DNA of 64,000 nt, taken from positions 10,182,540-10,246,539 of the forward strand of contig NC_064042.1 in the NCBI RefSeq assembly GCF_932526225.1, in the 5' to 3' direction. The notes below the pieces were generated by a model that worked only from the letters and a program-made list of their open reading frames with translations, had not been told where the DNA came from and did not search any database. Of the stretch, positions 8,901-20,900 are shown piece after piece (position 1 is the stretch's first letter; each line of letters starts with the position of its first letter). The translations under genes and the position numbers were made by a program. The stretch comes from Nematostella vectensis (lineage: Eukaryota; Cnidaria; Anthozoa; Actiniaria; Edwardsiidae).

Positions 8901-11583
8901 TCGTGCGCGGTGTGAGTCCAGATCACCTCCTGTCATGGGCACCAAGTCCATCGCGAAAATGGCTTCAGTGTCATATGAAGATGCGTCGCCAATCAAACAC
9001 GCGGTTATCCTTTCTAACGCTCTGAGTGCTTGGCGGTCAATTCCAATCGTCTTGGACGCTCTTTTTCCAGGCACTGTAGCACCAAACCGCTGTAGATCAA
9101 CCAGCGCTGCTTCGATTACCAGTGACTTGACGATCCTCACAGCACCACCATCCGGGAGCTCCAGAATATTATTACCCGCAGGGCAACAAGAGCCTTTGCT
9201 ACCAAGGGTTAATGAAGAGGAAGCACTAACTGTCAGTAAACAGCTAGCAGCCAAATCACTTGCATCAGTGAAGGGCACAGAACCAACTCAGCCCATGGGG
9301 AAGAAGAGACAATTTAAGCCCGAGTACACCATGGGCTTGCTAGCAGTACTGGCTAGAGTAGTAAGCCGTGTTAACCGCCTGACGTCGTCCAACAGCAGCA
9401 CCATTGATGGAAATCGACTACTACCAATGAAGACCGCTGCACTCGGTTTCGCTGAATTTGGCACTGCCTTGTCGCCTGTTCTGATGTTCAATATCAGAAG
9501 AAAAGACCATGATGAGAACTCTTTAGACACCGCCCTTCATGAATCAACTTTACAGATGTCCAAAACTGTTTCGGTTGCTATGTCGACAGCACACGTGAAC
9601 ATCTTAGCCAACAGCCGCACTGCCACTGTTGCATCCTTTAAGAACGTGGAGACGGAGTTACAGCAAAAGGATGCTTCCAGTGACAATTATAACAAAAGTA
9701 TCAGCAGCAGTAGGGATATCGGTGGTCACATGTTGAGGACCGTGAGTCGTCCATTGTCGGCGCCAATGCCAAGACGCTCTACATCTATCAGTGACCTTGC
9801 ACGTGATTTGCCGAACCCGAGGCAAGCTGCTCACTCAGTATCACTCCCAGACCTGACCATGGTGCAAACTCCAGCTCGGTTTTCTAATGATGAACAAGCA
9901 AAACCATCTAAGCTGCGACTTGATGCACCAAAACCTCAATCGGCGCTGGTGACGTCGACAAAAACCAAGGCAGTAGAGCCACAGTCAGTGATGGCTTCCA
10001 AGCCTTCTTCTGCTTCTGCTTCCCCCAGCAACACCTACAGAACCCAAAACACTGATCAGGTTAAGTCTGGCTCGTCTATCCATGCTCCCACAAGCAATGA
10101 AGACATAATCAAGGCAATGTCTTCTTCTGCTACTTCTCCCAAGACCACTGAGCGCTTTGCTTCCAAACCTGAGGTGAAGGACGCGTGTGCAACTGAAAGT
10201 CCTTCACTTCTAACCGCATATGACATCCAAGAAAAAATAAACAGCCTCTCAATACATGCCAAAGAGACACGAACTCAGAAGAGGAGGAGACGTCGAGAAA
10301 AGGCTAAGCTATATGCCAGCTTGCGAGCTCTGTCGAATGACACAACGCCAGCCCACGACAGCAAGGCTGATAAAACGAAGACTAGCGTCACTGAGATTGA
10401 TGAGGATGTTACTACCACTGTTGCATCCTTTAAGAACGTGAAGACGAAGTTACAGCAAAAGGATGCCTCAAGTGGCAATGATAACGAAAGTGTCAATAGT
10501 ATTAGGGATATCATTGGTCACATGTTGAGGATCGTGAGTCATCCATCGTCGGCGCCAATGCCAAGACGCTCTACATCTATCAGTGACCTTGCACGTGATT
10601 TGCCGACCCCGAAGCAAGCTGCTCACTCAGTATCACCCCCAGACCTAACCATGGTGCAAACTCCAGCTCGGTTTTCTAATGGTGAACAAGCAAAACCATC
10701 TAAGCTGCGACTTGATGCAACAAAACCTCAATCGGCGCTGGTGACGTCGACAAAAACCAAGGCAGTAGAGCCACAGTCAGTGATGGCTTCCAAGCCTTCT
10801 TCTGCTTCTGCTTCCCCCAGCAACACCTACAGAACCCACAACACTGATCAGGTTAAGTCTGGCTCGTCTATCCATGCTCCCACAAGCAATAAAGACAGAA
10901 TCAGGGCAGTGTCTTCTTCTGCTATGGCTCCAAAAACATCTGAGCGTTTTACTACCAAGCTTGGTTCGTCTATCGATGCTCCCACAGGCAAGAAAGACAG
11001 AATCAAGGCAGTGTCTTCTTCTGTTACAGCTTCCAAGACATCCGAGCATTTTGCTACCAAGCCTGGTTCGTCTATCGATGCTCCTACAGGCAAGAAAGAC
11101 AGAATCAAGGCAGTTTCTTCTTCTGCTACTACTTCTAAGACCACTGGGCGCTTGGCTCCGTCGGGTTTGTCTTTACATGCTCTTCCAAGAAACATAGACA
11201 GAACAAGTCCTAGTAAATCAATCTCTTCGAAGCGTTCAAGCGACTCAGGCCCTTCAGCATACACGCTAAGGGTGATAAGGGAGAACCTCAGGACCAGCAG
11301 CCTTTCAGTGACGCCCCCAGAAAGGAGCCTTCAGACGCCTGTACCACCGAAACCAACTAAAGCACAAAAAAGAAAAGCACGCAGGGTGAAGCTGGAGATG
11401 TACCTTAGCATGAGCTTGAATACTCAAGGGGTTCATAGAAGAGGGTCATCTAATACACCAAGTGCTGCTAAACGCCCAATCAAAATGACTGAAGATGCAT
11501 TCCCGACGAAGGGAACAAGTGGCGGGCGTCAGAAAGCCACGGTTATTGGTAGAGCAGATGCATCGAAGTGTCCCACTGGCTAG
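5950..11583 (+). CDS. Gene copy 1: putative type I membrane protein with long Ser/Thr/Lys-rich tail
   Basis: Unrecognised family. Predicted join: 5950-6067, 6177-6221, 7503-7577, 7728-7808, 8111-8328, 8767-11583 (1117 aa). Every intron is GT-AG; the first four junctions are phase 1 and the last is phase 0, so the frame is continuous. Residues 1-22 look like a signal peptide (hydrophobic IIVSVILGTLLGIL). Exons 3 and 4 are homologous EFRDR-x-IGY modules, each with one N-glycosylation sequon (N77-I-T, N101-T-T). A hydrophobic helix FFVSFVVMATMVTVAVLAV (about 133-151) is followed by an acidic patch. The tail from ~180 is low-complexity S/T/K/P, with a ~264-residue internal duplication (from ~466 and ~730), a 34-residue repeat array (~878-976) and two basic clusters (QKRRRRREK ~680, QKRKARR ~1043). 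The acidic rather than basic residues after the helix make the topology less certain. Function unknown; the ATG was chosen because the signal peptide begins there. Confidence 0.75.
6657..7389. repeat. Intron 2 inverted-repeat element with G/C homopolymers (U1)
   Basis: GCGGTCATTAATTACTG at 6657 is matched in inverse orientation, with one mismatch, by CAGTAATAAATGACCGC at 7373-7389. Both ends abut long G or C runs. It could be a MITE-like element or two inverted fragments of one repeat. The same pair occurs in intron 2 of the other units (from ~18728, ~30814, ~43115, ~61993). No coding capacity was seen, and no clear target-site duplication was found. Confidence 0.4.
7779..7945 (+). repeat. 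Decayed repeats of the exon 4 end in intron 4, with hairpin
   Basis: ACGTGTATAA occurs at 7779 (inside exon 4), 7851 and 7912, each time followed by similar sequence ending in an AGGTG or CCTGTATG splice-like motif. The two downstream copies lie in the intron and look like degenerate copies of the exon 4 3' end. An 11-bp perfect inverted repeat (GTGTATAACAC 7853-7863 with GTGTTATACAC 7887-7897) can form a hairpin. The arrangement is kept in all units. Confidence 0.45.
8384..8429 (+). other. Possible cassette exon with variable G run (U1: 46 nt)
   Basis: Between exons 5 and 6 a segment starts after TTGCGAGTTCCAG and ends before a strong donor GTAAGT. In U2 and U3 it is 45 nt (in frame, would add EEALEGGGRGSKQYY), in U1 and U4 46 nt, and in U5 53 nt, because of differences in a G run. 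Skipping it keeps every copy in frame; including it keeps only U2 and U3 in frame. Its use as an exon is speculative. Confidence 0.3.
9625..10975 (+). repeat. Large internal duplication in last exon, copy 1
   Basis: Coding sequence from ACTGTTGCATCCTTTAAG at 9625 repeats at 10417 (period 792 bp = 264 codons). Both copies encode TVASFKNV, QQKDASS, RRSTSISDLARDLP and KPSKLRLDA in the same order. The second copy runs into the 102-bp array. The same arrangement is present in the other three complete genes. Confidence 0.85.
10861..11157 (+). repeat. Coding minisatellite, 102-bp unit (~2.9 copies), gene copy 1
   Basis: Each 34-codon unit encodes GSSI(H/D)APT..KDRI(K/R)AVSSS followed by SKTSE-type residues and KP/KL. 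Copy number differs: ~3 here, ~4 in U2 (22852-23250) and U3 (34943-35341), ~2.6 in U4 (47289-47550). All variants keep the frame. One unit (+102) minus one codon explains the 99-bp length difference between the U1 and U2 exons. Confidence 0.92.
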
Positions 11584-11779
11584 AGACTCCCGTCACCCTC
11601 TGGACTTAAACGCCCTCAGAAATAAGATAGAATTATGTACCTGGACCTGTTCATATAACTTTTACAACACTCTCAGGAGTTAGGCTAGAACTCCATTATC
11701 AACCTATTCATATAGTTTCATATTACCCGTTCTCTATATGCCTTTTATTTTATGCTTATTTTCTATCCACTTGCAAACT

Positions 11780-11785
11780 AATAAA
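11780..11785 (+). terminator. Polyadenylation signal AATAAA, gene copy 1
   Basis: AATAAA about 195 bp after the stop codon, in an AT-rich 3' region followed by T-rich sequence. The same hexamer stands at 23873, 35964 and 48172 in the other units. Confidence 0.5.
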
Positions 11786-14700
11786 CACTATTTCCGTTTA
11801 ATCCTTTGTCTTTTGTTTTTAAATGCTACTCTGAGAGAGGTTTGGAAATCCTAGAGGCTGCACACGGAAATTGCCACCCTTATGTTGCAGAGGCGTTGAC
11901 GTTTCAGGATTCATGTATAGACCAATCGCCTCTAGCCCCTCGCGAAGCCGAGTTATCTGTTTTCGTGCTGAAAACCAAGAGAACCTGGAAAAGACAATAA
12001 AAAGCTTTAGAACATTCTTTGGAGATAAAAAAGGCTTTTAATGCCGATGATTTTTTGTTGGACTTTTAGAAGGCTAGGGAAATGTTTGAGCTTTATACGT
12101 GGTTTTAGCAGTCTGAATCCGCAAGACCACTGGCGAGTTAAGCATGCATTGACTAAGGTAAAGTAAGGTAATTAATTCTCAAGTGAATCAGCAGTTGTTA
12201 GATTTGATAGTAACACTGTAGTTATAAGTTATAGTAGCTATGTAAGGACCTTTGGTATAAATCACAATCAGTTAAATCAATCGACATTTTAATGAACAAT
12301 TTCTTAATTTATATATTTAGATATTTACTAAATAATCTTACAATTTTTATGCTTTGAAAGTCCTTGATTCGAATTGTGTAAAGAATGTTTCTGTAGGCTA
12401 TAAACCCTTTGCAAATCAAACTCCCAATCCAATCTATTCTACGATAAAATTATATCAATCAAGTTTTAGACATTCAAAACCAAAATTTTAACCGCAAGTT
12501 GGATATGGACTTTAATTAGCAGATTTTTCATCTAAAGAGTACATCGCATAACGATGTTGAGATAATAACTATACACTAAAACATTTTATGCCACAAAAAA
12601 TGATGCCTGGTTATGTTAATAAAAAAATTCAATAAATAATAAAAAGTTAATATAATATAAAATAGTTATTTTTATAATATAATTATAAATATTATAATTT
12701 TATAATATAATTATAAAAATACTTTATACCTTAATAAATATCTTATTAAATATTGTACTATAACTTTGAGAAGATCACAAAGCTTAAGAAATACACCAAC
12801 ATACAAATTCATGGTGCTCCATTTTCCTAAACACGCCTTGCAAGATTCGAGGGGTGCAGACTCTTGTAAATGAGGACAAATAAAAAATTCCAAGAATTCA
12901 CGCACTAGACTCGCGGTAAAGAAAATGGGCATACCAGAGGGACTTTAGAATGTGAGGGGACGGGAAAAATATTCCAACTAAAAAATCATCGATCATAAAA
13001 GAGGACGCCATGGACTCGAGGCAACCCCTCCGCAACCCCTTAATAAAATCCATCACCCGTTTATCCCCAATAATCGCCATACGCTCGGTCTTGGGAAGGG
13101 AACTGTCTCGTCAGTACTATTGACTTCTGAGTCTTCTTAAACTGTAAAGTCCCCTTCCACTCTTTCTATTAACCGTCCCGTCCCCGTCACCAAAGTTTGT
13201 CTTGAGGTACTTGTCCTGGAATTGTCTCTCCTTGAACTCGAAGGTCTGATGGGTGGGCACCCCCCCCCCCCTTACAGGCAGTACAGCTAGGGTTACGCTC
13301 GGCGGGTGGTTGGACCAGACAGTGGGGGGGGGGGGGGGGGGGGGACTAGCCTATTGATGGTTTTACCGAGGGGGGAGTTCAGATCGTCCAGAAATTCTTC
13401 AAATGTTGAAATGACTGGCTGAGATTCAAAGAGAATGAGTTTTAGGTAATTAGGTTCTCCTGGTATTAAGTACTACTGCGAAACGATTCTTTTCGGGTAA
13501 GTAAGCCTTCGCTAATACATATTTTGCTTAGAACGGTTTTTCTTTTCTCTTTTACATCACTTTGGGCAATTAAGCTGTGTTCTTTTCTGGGATATGACAC
13601 GCTGGCACTAGGGCATACTGTGGCCTACCCCGTTTGTCACCATATCAAGAAAATTCAGCCAAAAATTGTTGTTTCTTCCACAGAAAACACGCTACAAGAA
13701 TTTGACGTTTTTGCCCTAAATAAATAACACATACATAATTTCTATTAAAGTTCACGAAATATTCATTCATTCATAGCGGAGCCAAGCGCGGCCGCAGGCC
13801 GCGCGCGTAGCCCCATAGGCATAGAAATATGGTATAGGTATGCGACTTGGTTTTTGTGGTCATCGCGCGGGTACCCTGTGGTGTCACTCGCCAGCCAGCC
13901 AGCCAGTCAGTCAGTCAGCCGCGCGACTCCCAGGCCCCACTCGGCCCCGAAATGTCGACTAAATACAAGCACGGAACAAGGGAAAAAGTTCTTGTCGATT
14001 ATGCGATGATTATTTATTTTGCCTCAAATTTTGTGACTTAAGGATAAAGTCAACTAGAGGAGATCTACTAACATTCATTCACGCCAAGATTTATATGGTT
14101 TTAGCTAGTAAATTTAAGCAAGTAACAGTTCACATTAAAAAGCGAACAGAACCACAAGAAAGCGACAAAAAAAAACAATGCAAGGTGAGTTTTGGAAGAG
14201 GATTTGTATTGTCTATTGAGGATATGACAGTTATTAGGCTTTTTGTTGTCCTTTTTGTATGCTTTGAGAATGCGAGTACTCAACTTAGTAATCAAATTAT
14301 TTGAGCATAACAGGTTTTGTTTTGACATTCTTCGTTTTATCTATATTCTTGATTGTGTTGAATAAAATACAACAAAAACTGGAATTCGTCTTTAATAAGA
14401 CTTCTTCAGGGCAGATTGATTGTGTTGAGATATTTCATAAAGGCTAACAAATATCGTGTTGAATTTGTCAAATACTGCTAAAGAAGACCTATCTTGTATT
14501 TATATCCTGTGCTCTTAGTCCTAAGAAGATACATATCCTTAGAAGATACCGCAGCTTTTTCAACTTACAAGAGAAATTTTCCTTACCGAGGATAAAAAAC
14601 CCTATTTTCAATATGTATTGTTGTTATTGTCTGCATCTTGCATCTCATGTGGTTATTTTTTTTTTCAAATAGTTGTGGAAAATTAGTTAGATTATAAATG

Positions 14701-17348
14701 GCTTGATAAAAAGATTGTTTTGAAAGAAATAATAAATAATTGTTTTCACTCTTTTACGAACCAGGAACTACCTGAGGGCCAAGATGAATGCTAAAGACTG
14801 GAAGACATGAGAATTAAAAATCATGTCTTGAAGAGAACAGTAGGATGTTCTTATTCACTTGTCATTTGATACCCCCACACCCATGGTCCCAGGGAAGGGT
14901 GGGGGATTCAACTTTAATAAAAGCCTGTTTCCAAGTTAAGAGTCAAAAACAGTCAATACCACCACCCCTCTTGACATATTCTGGTTAAAAAGTGGTCTAA
15001 AACCCCACATTAACCCCTGACTTCTGTGGGACCATAAGGGAGGGGGCACAAATGACTAGTTCATTACTATGTGATTCAGCAGTACACACTCATAGGTTTC
15101 TTTAGAACAAGATACTTATATAATATAAAACTAAAAACAAACTTTTGCTTTTTAAATAATAAATCTGTAAAGAAAACAGTTTTCTATCAACCTAAAGATA
15201 ATGGGAAAGGGGATATTTTAGAAAAGTACTAAATATAATTATCACATTATTGTTATTATATTTTCTTTTCAGACATTTAAGGAAGAGTCATATTTCTTCC
15301 TTTTTCTTCTCCCTGTTGACTATTTTTATGCAATTGATGCTCTTTGCTATTTCCCCTCTACACCAAAAATAAATTAATGAACAGATTTGATTTTTAAATG
15401 AGAAATTTTCATTTATTACTTTCACTTATATTTTATTTTTAGGATTTTCTTTTCAAGTCTCTTGCCCATTACATTTATTTTAGTTGTTTAGATTTATTTC
15501 ATTGGAATAGTTAGATCCAGGGTTTCTCAAAACACCAAAATATAATGCATTACTAGATGTATATTTTTAGATATTAATTCCCATGGGGATGAAAAATCAC
15601 CACTTAAAATGGTACATTAAATCTTCAGCATTGCATCTTATCTAAAATTGTGTCTGACACTATATTCCATCTTTGAAATCCTGTTTCATCCATTGTTCTT
15701 CGCAAGAACAAAGCTTGTCAGAATGTAGCTTTACAAATGTACATTAAAGGAACTTTTATTAAGGGGAAGGGTTTTTTAGGGCAAGATACTTAAACTTTAT
15801 AACACTAGCAACAACCTTGTTCTTTTTCAATAATAGAATTCTGTTCACATAGCTTGGATAGCAAAGACATGGCCTCTTTAGAGGCCTGTGGTGGTGAAAG
15901 GGTTAAGATAATGGGGAAGGGGAAATGTCAAGAAATGCTCAATCAAATTATTTTCATTACTGTCATATTTTTTTCACCAAACCTTTCAAGTAGAGTCAAT
16001 TCACTTTATATCTCCTCTCCCGTCGATTGTTTTTTAGTCAATTGATATTCTTTGATTCCTCTCTACCCCAAACATAGATCAATGAAAGGGTTTGGTTTGA
16101 AATTAGAAGTTAGCATTTTCAATCTGTTTTTTCTTCATTGCATTCATTTGGGAGTAGGCCACCAACAACAAGGCCACTATTTGGTAAAGTGGGGTGCACC
16201 AATATCTAATGCATGAAAGGAGATATATTTTTGGATTTTAATTTCCAGACATTTTTCTGAATATTCGGTCCAATGAAGGAGAGAATCGCCACTAAATCAA
16301 TACATAAAAACCACAGTATGGCATCTAAACAGTCTAAATATATTATTTTGAATCTTTGGAATGCTGTTACATCTATGACATTTTCTGCACAAGGGCAAAG
16401 CTTGTGGGAGTATTGTTTTGATTAAAAAAAAAGATACAGTCTTTTAAGCGGTCACCCTCGGGACTTAGGTTATTGACCGCTTAATAGAGGTTGACCGCTT
16501 AATCTCGCTATTTTCGCCCCTAAATTAGCGTAAATCGAGTTGTAATTATACATAAGAACTTTTTATTATAATAAACAACAGTAACAATCATGTTAGCCCT
16601 AAGACGGGGCCTGGTGCATTCCAATTTGATCCAGAAATGTTTGAAACCGCCAAAATAAATCGATATGTATTGTCGTATGCAGGGGGGGTGGGGGGGCACG
16701 TGCCCTCAGCGCCCCAACTCCTGCTACGGCCTGCAGAATGTTTCTATAGGTAGATTTGTAGATTTTCGTTCCTTGTAAGACACTTTCATCGATGCCACGA
16801 TGTGAGCAGGCGCCGGGCTGGGAAATCTTTCTAAGATCGATATGGAATGGAACATCGATAAATTATTTTGAGAATTACCAAACTCTGCGGTATCCGTTGC
16901 TAACTTAGCTCCAGCAAAAAGGCCTACTGCTCTAAACCTTATGATGAATGGCACCTTTTTCACTGTCAAACACATGGGGTGCAAAACTTTGAATTATTGA
17001 AAAATTTCCAGTTTGAGATTCGATCTACTGCTACAATTCGTAGATGTGGTTCCGGTTTCCCCACCACCAAGGTGGTGGCCAGGGATGAAATGGTGTCCAG
17101 GCGCTCACCCCTAACTACGCGTCTTCTTTAAAAAATATATTACAGATTCCCGTCTTTGAAGGATCGTCCGATAACTAATTCAATAGGGCGACGGGCGATT
17201 CACGATGCCAGCAAAAGGATGTCGCCTCAAGCACACTCGGTTGAGCGCGCACGCATTTCTTGACGACGTATTGAGGACTGGACCCTATCCATGATTCATT
17301 GCGCCAAGGCATATCATCAAGCGCCGCACGTCATGATCATAGAGCGAG
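11786..17348. other. Intergenic segment between gene copies 1 and 2
   Basis: No gene I can support. It begins with a short open stretch (11806-12000) that has no start context and no recognised product, then AT-rich DNA, C and G runs (~13260, ~13325), the GC hairpin near 13791, CCAG/TCAG units at 13891-13918, the two diverged ~680-bp copies (15091-16440), and a shortened TIR remnant (~16440). Relative to U1 it lacks ~280 bp at ~16815. Confidence 0.6.
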
Positions 17349-17663
17349 ATATATTATATTATATTATATTATATTATATTATATTATATTATATTATATT
17401 ATATTATATTATATTATATTATATTATATTATATTATATGATATTATATTATATTATATTATATTATATTATATTATATTATATTATATTATATTATATT
17501 ATATTATATTATATTATATTATATTATATTATATCATATCATATCATATCATATCATATCATATCATATTATATTATAATATATCATATGATATCATATC
17601 ATATCATATCATATCATATCATATCATATCATATCATATTATATTATATTATATATTATTTTT
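17349..17663. repeat. Pentanucleotide (ATATT/ATATC)n microsatellite, U2
   Basis: About 310 bp of ATATT units with a single ATATG, then a block of ATATC units, a short imperfect stretch around 17575, more ATATC, and terminal ATATT. It codes only for artefactual Ile/Leu/Tyr frames. Same flanks as the U1 tract. Confidence 0.97.
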
Positions 17664-17800
17664 AGGGCTCCAGATATATCCTTGTTTGTTTTGGCAAAGA
17701 TTTTCAGCCCTCACACTCTAAAATGGTCTCCGCGGTCCCTGGCTAATGGCTCGGGCGAAGCGTCGTGTTGAAGACGGCATATTTATGCTTTCTCACTTTC

Positions 17801-17929
17801 CTTATATGGTGCGCGCGTGGTCAGAACCCTTGCGCGCGCGCGTGACGTCATGTCCGCTGGTGACGTAATAATGCAAATTAGAATAGAAATCAAAGAGACC
17901 CATGCTAGCTTGCAAGCTACAGATCTGCG
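17801..17929 (+). promoter_or_regulatory. Promoter-like region of gene copy 2 (CRE + octamer)
   Basis: TGACGTCA at 17843-17850, TGACGTAA at 17861 and octamer ATGCAAAT at 17871-17878, at the same spacing as in U1. The first G+C block is a longer alternating GCGCGCGCG than in U1. TATA-like TTATATGG lies near 17802. Confidence 0.5.
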
Positions 17930-20900
17930 ATGATCTGGATAATTGTAAGCGTAATTTTGGGGACTTTCTTGGGTATTCTAGACCATGTATACCCAAATCT
18001 ACAAATACTATGTTTACCAAAAATGTTAGCGGCAGAGTCGCGCAATGGTGAGTTCAAATCTTTGTTATTTTACCTCAAAATGACACTGCGCTTTCTCGAA
18101 TGTGTTCCTTTTTTTGCGATAGCCTTTAGCGAGTTTTTTTTTTTTTACATATTTTATTTATTTTGCAGTAATTCTTGGAATTACAGATTTTTCAGAACCA
18201 AGCTCTCTCATCGGTAAGTGTTGAAATGTTTACTAATTTTTGGATTAATTATTTTTAAAAACTAAACGATTTACTTGATAGTTTGTTCCATTGCTTGTTA
18301 GCTTAGCCACAACTAAAAGCAATGAAAAAGATATCGTAATTTACAAGTGTTTGAACCCTTCTGAATTAGTCTATAGATCGATTGTTGTTGTTTTCTGTTC
18401 AGATACCTGTACTGTATATAAAAACCGCACGAGATAATGTTGGCAATACAAATTTTGTTGCAAACCATTAGCTAACGTGGAATGGGAGGGGGGGGGGGAA
18501 GGGAGAACGGGGACAGTTCACAGTGGATGCGGGATTTTCCAAAGGACATATGGGGCGCACTGTCTGCTTCCCTTTTTTATTGGGGGGGGGGAAGGTTGTT
18601 CTAGAAAAATCAGGTGGTCCTTGTAGGCGTTGTGAAAACTGGAATAAACCAACGAAGGGCAAATGCTCCAAACTATGTGTATTCACAGAGGCGTACTACT
18701 GTTTATTCAATCACAGAGACTTGGGGTGCGGTCATTAATTACTGGGGGCATTTTTGCAAAACTCTGGGCTAAACCCCCCCCCCCCCCCGCCTCCACTTAT
18801 TTATATTCAATGATTATATGTCTTTACAACCACAGAGACTTGATATACTGAATGTAACTGAGATATAACCTTTTACTAAAATATAGATCAGCTAGCATGG
18901 CAATTTTGTCTTTTTTAATTTAAGTATGAATCTTCACTTCGCTAGTTTAAGAGTGGCACATAGATGAACAACATATACCTGTGTCGCTAGAAAACGACTA
19001 CGTCGTCGACGAGTCTAGGTTTCGCAACATTTTAATGTATTTGTTTTGTTCAACTGATTAGAACAGGCAGGCGCCGAATTAATTCTGGTTTTAATATATT
19101 AGTGAGCGAGAACGTCATTGTTCAAATGTAAATTTTATTAAGTTCACAATGTTTCCTCTATATACTAATTACAATATTGTCCAGGAATCAATCTTGTATT
19201 TATATAAATATTTTTTGAGAATCCCTCTGACGGTTGACAGACAAAGACCCAAAAATGTGACCCCCCTTTAATGACAGCCCCAAAAATGTGACCTCCCCTA
19301 CCAAAAAAAAAAATTGGCGCCCTAAAAGACACATAGCCTCCCTACATATTTGCCCCCCCCCCCCCCCAGTAATAAATGACGGCTCCCTTAGTCGCAGAGG
19401 CGTACAACATAAGACTTCAGCCCTGTGTTGATTCATAAATTTCAGGAAATGGTATAACGAGACTAAGAGTAATAACCTCTATCCATTTGTTTGCAGAGTT
19501 TCGGGACAGAAGAATTGGATACGCTCGGGAGCCTACACGCCCAGATGATGTATATAGATGTAATATAACAGGTGAGTAAAGATTTCACCTGACATATAAC
19601 CACCAAGATAATCTATATACATATAGTACAACACGCAGAGATGATTGATGTTTTGCCATTAAAAACTCTGAAAATTTAAATACGAGAATAAGTAACCTGT
19701 GTCTATTTTATTTCTTTGCAGAGTTTCGGGACAGAGGGATTGGATACGAACGGCAGCCTTCCCTTCCCTTTTACGTGTATAAGAACACAACCTACACGCA
19801 AGGTGAGTAATGAAATCAAATAAGTCATATAACCTTACCCTTTGACGTGTATAACACTATCTTCACGACAGGTGTAAATGGTGTTATACACCTCACCGGG
19901 AAGTTACGTGTATAATACTACACTAGTCGCCTGTATGTCAGCAGATGATATGACATCTGGTCGGTGAACACGTCGTCTTATACTATAACATGAGTGATTG
20001 ACTCAAAAACTTTTACACTTGTCTCCTTGCTGATCATTTCTGTATTTTATATTGTAATTGAACTTTGTTTATGTTGCTGATCTATTTGTTTTGTTTTAAT
20101 CGTAGTCGGGCTGGTTCCGAAGGTAACCGCCCTAGCTGCAATTCCACCTGCACCGGAAGTAGTACCGCTATGGTGCAATCCTTTTTTCGTGTCGTTTGTC
20201 GTCATGGCGACCATGGTCACGGTAGCTGTTTTAGCAGTCAACTGGGACAGCGGAGACCAAACTGATGACGATAAAGAAGACGAGAACAAGATGTCTTCCG
20301 ACTTGAGGATCTGCCTGATGAAGGTGAGTACTGAGATGAATGTACAGTACCACGTCTGGTCTCTTTGCGAGTTCCAGGAAGAGGCGTTGGAGGGCGGAGG
20401 GAGGGGGTCGAAGCAGTACTACGTAAGTGCCAAAAAACACTGTAGGACTTTTAGAAGTTGCTGTATCTAATAATAATACTTGAAGGATATTCACTCAGAA
20501 TAGCTGCACAAGCAAAAGCTGTAGAAGGGCAAGTATTGCAAGTATATCACGTATATGACAATTAGGGCGTCCGCTGTACAATATCTAGGGCCAGATACAT
20601 ATTACCAACTGTTTGTCCCGAAGACTGTTATTCAAAGTATGTTTTTAGATAGCGAAAATATATCAAGAAAAAGGAGAGTAGGAAAATGGTTAGGGTTAGT
20701 TTAAGAGAGTAGTTATAACTTGGGAAGGGAATTGTGTTGAAGTTACATTTTGCTTTACAGGAACAAGGCGCGCCTTCAGCAACGTTCCACCCCCTGGCGA
20801 GTTGCGCCGAAAATGATCTGTGCAGTAAACAGACCCAAGACTTAGACAAAAGGGTAAAACTCGAAGAAAAGGAAGTTCAAGCATTAGTTCCTCCTCGTGC

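Larger units (their letters stand above)
10..12453 (+). repeat. Tandem unit U1 (~12.4 kb)
   Basis: First visible copy of the head-to-tail array. The anchor ATCAATCAAG occurs at 10, 12454, 24547, 36638 and 48844, followed each time by the same order of landmarks. U1 is 12,444 bp. It carries the longest pentanucleotide tract, mostly of ATATG type, and about 280 bp (4334-4616) that U2 and U3 lack. The boundary chosen is arbitrary because the array is circularly permutable. Confidence 0.95.

Noticed and set aside
10848-11264. Minus-strand frames opposite the last exons (also 22839-23357, 34930-35448, 47276-47656)
   Set aside because: Shadows of the coding minisatellite on the plus strand; their repeats simply mirror it.
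11806-12000. Small frame downstream of the poly(A) signal in each unit
   Set aside because: No ATG start, splice context or recognised family; may be coding-like by chance or an old exon, not supportable.
17291-17721. Long open frames of alternating Ile/Leu/Tyr (also 41834-42223, 53786-54133, 60515-61051)
   Set aside because: They are translations of the ATATT microsatellite, which has no stop in several frames; not genes.
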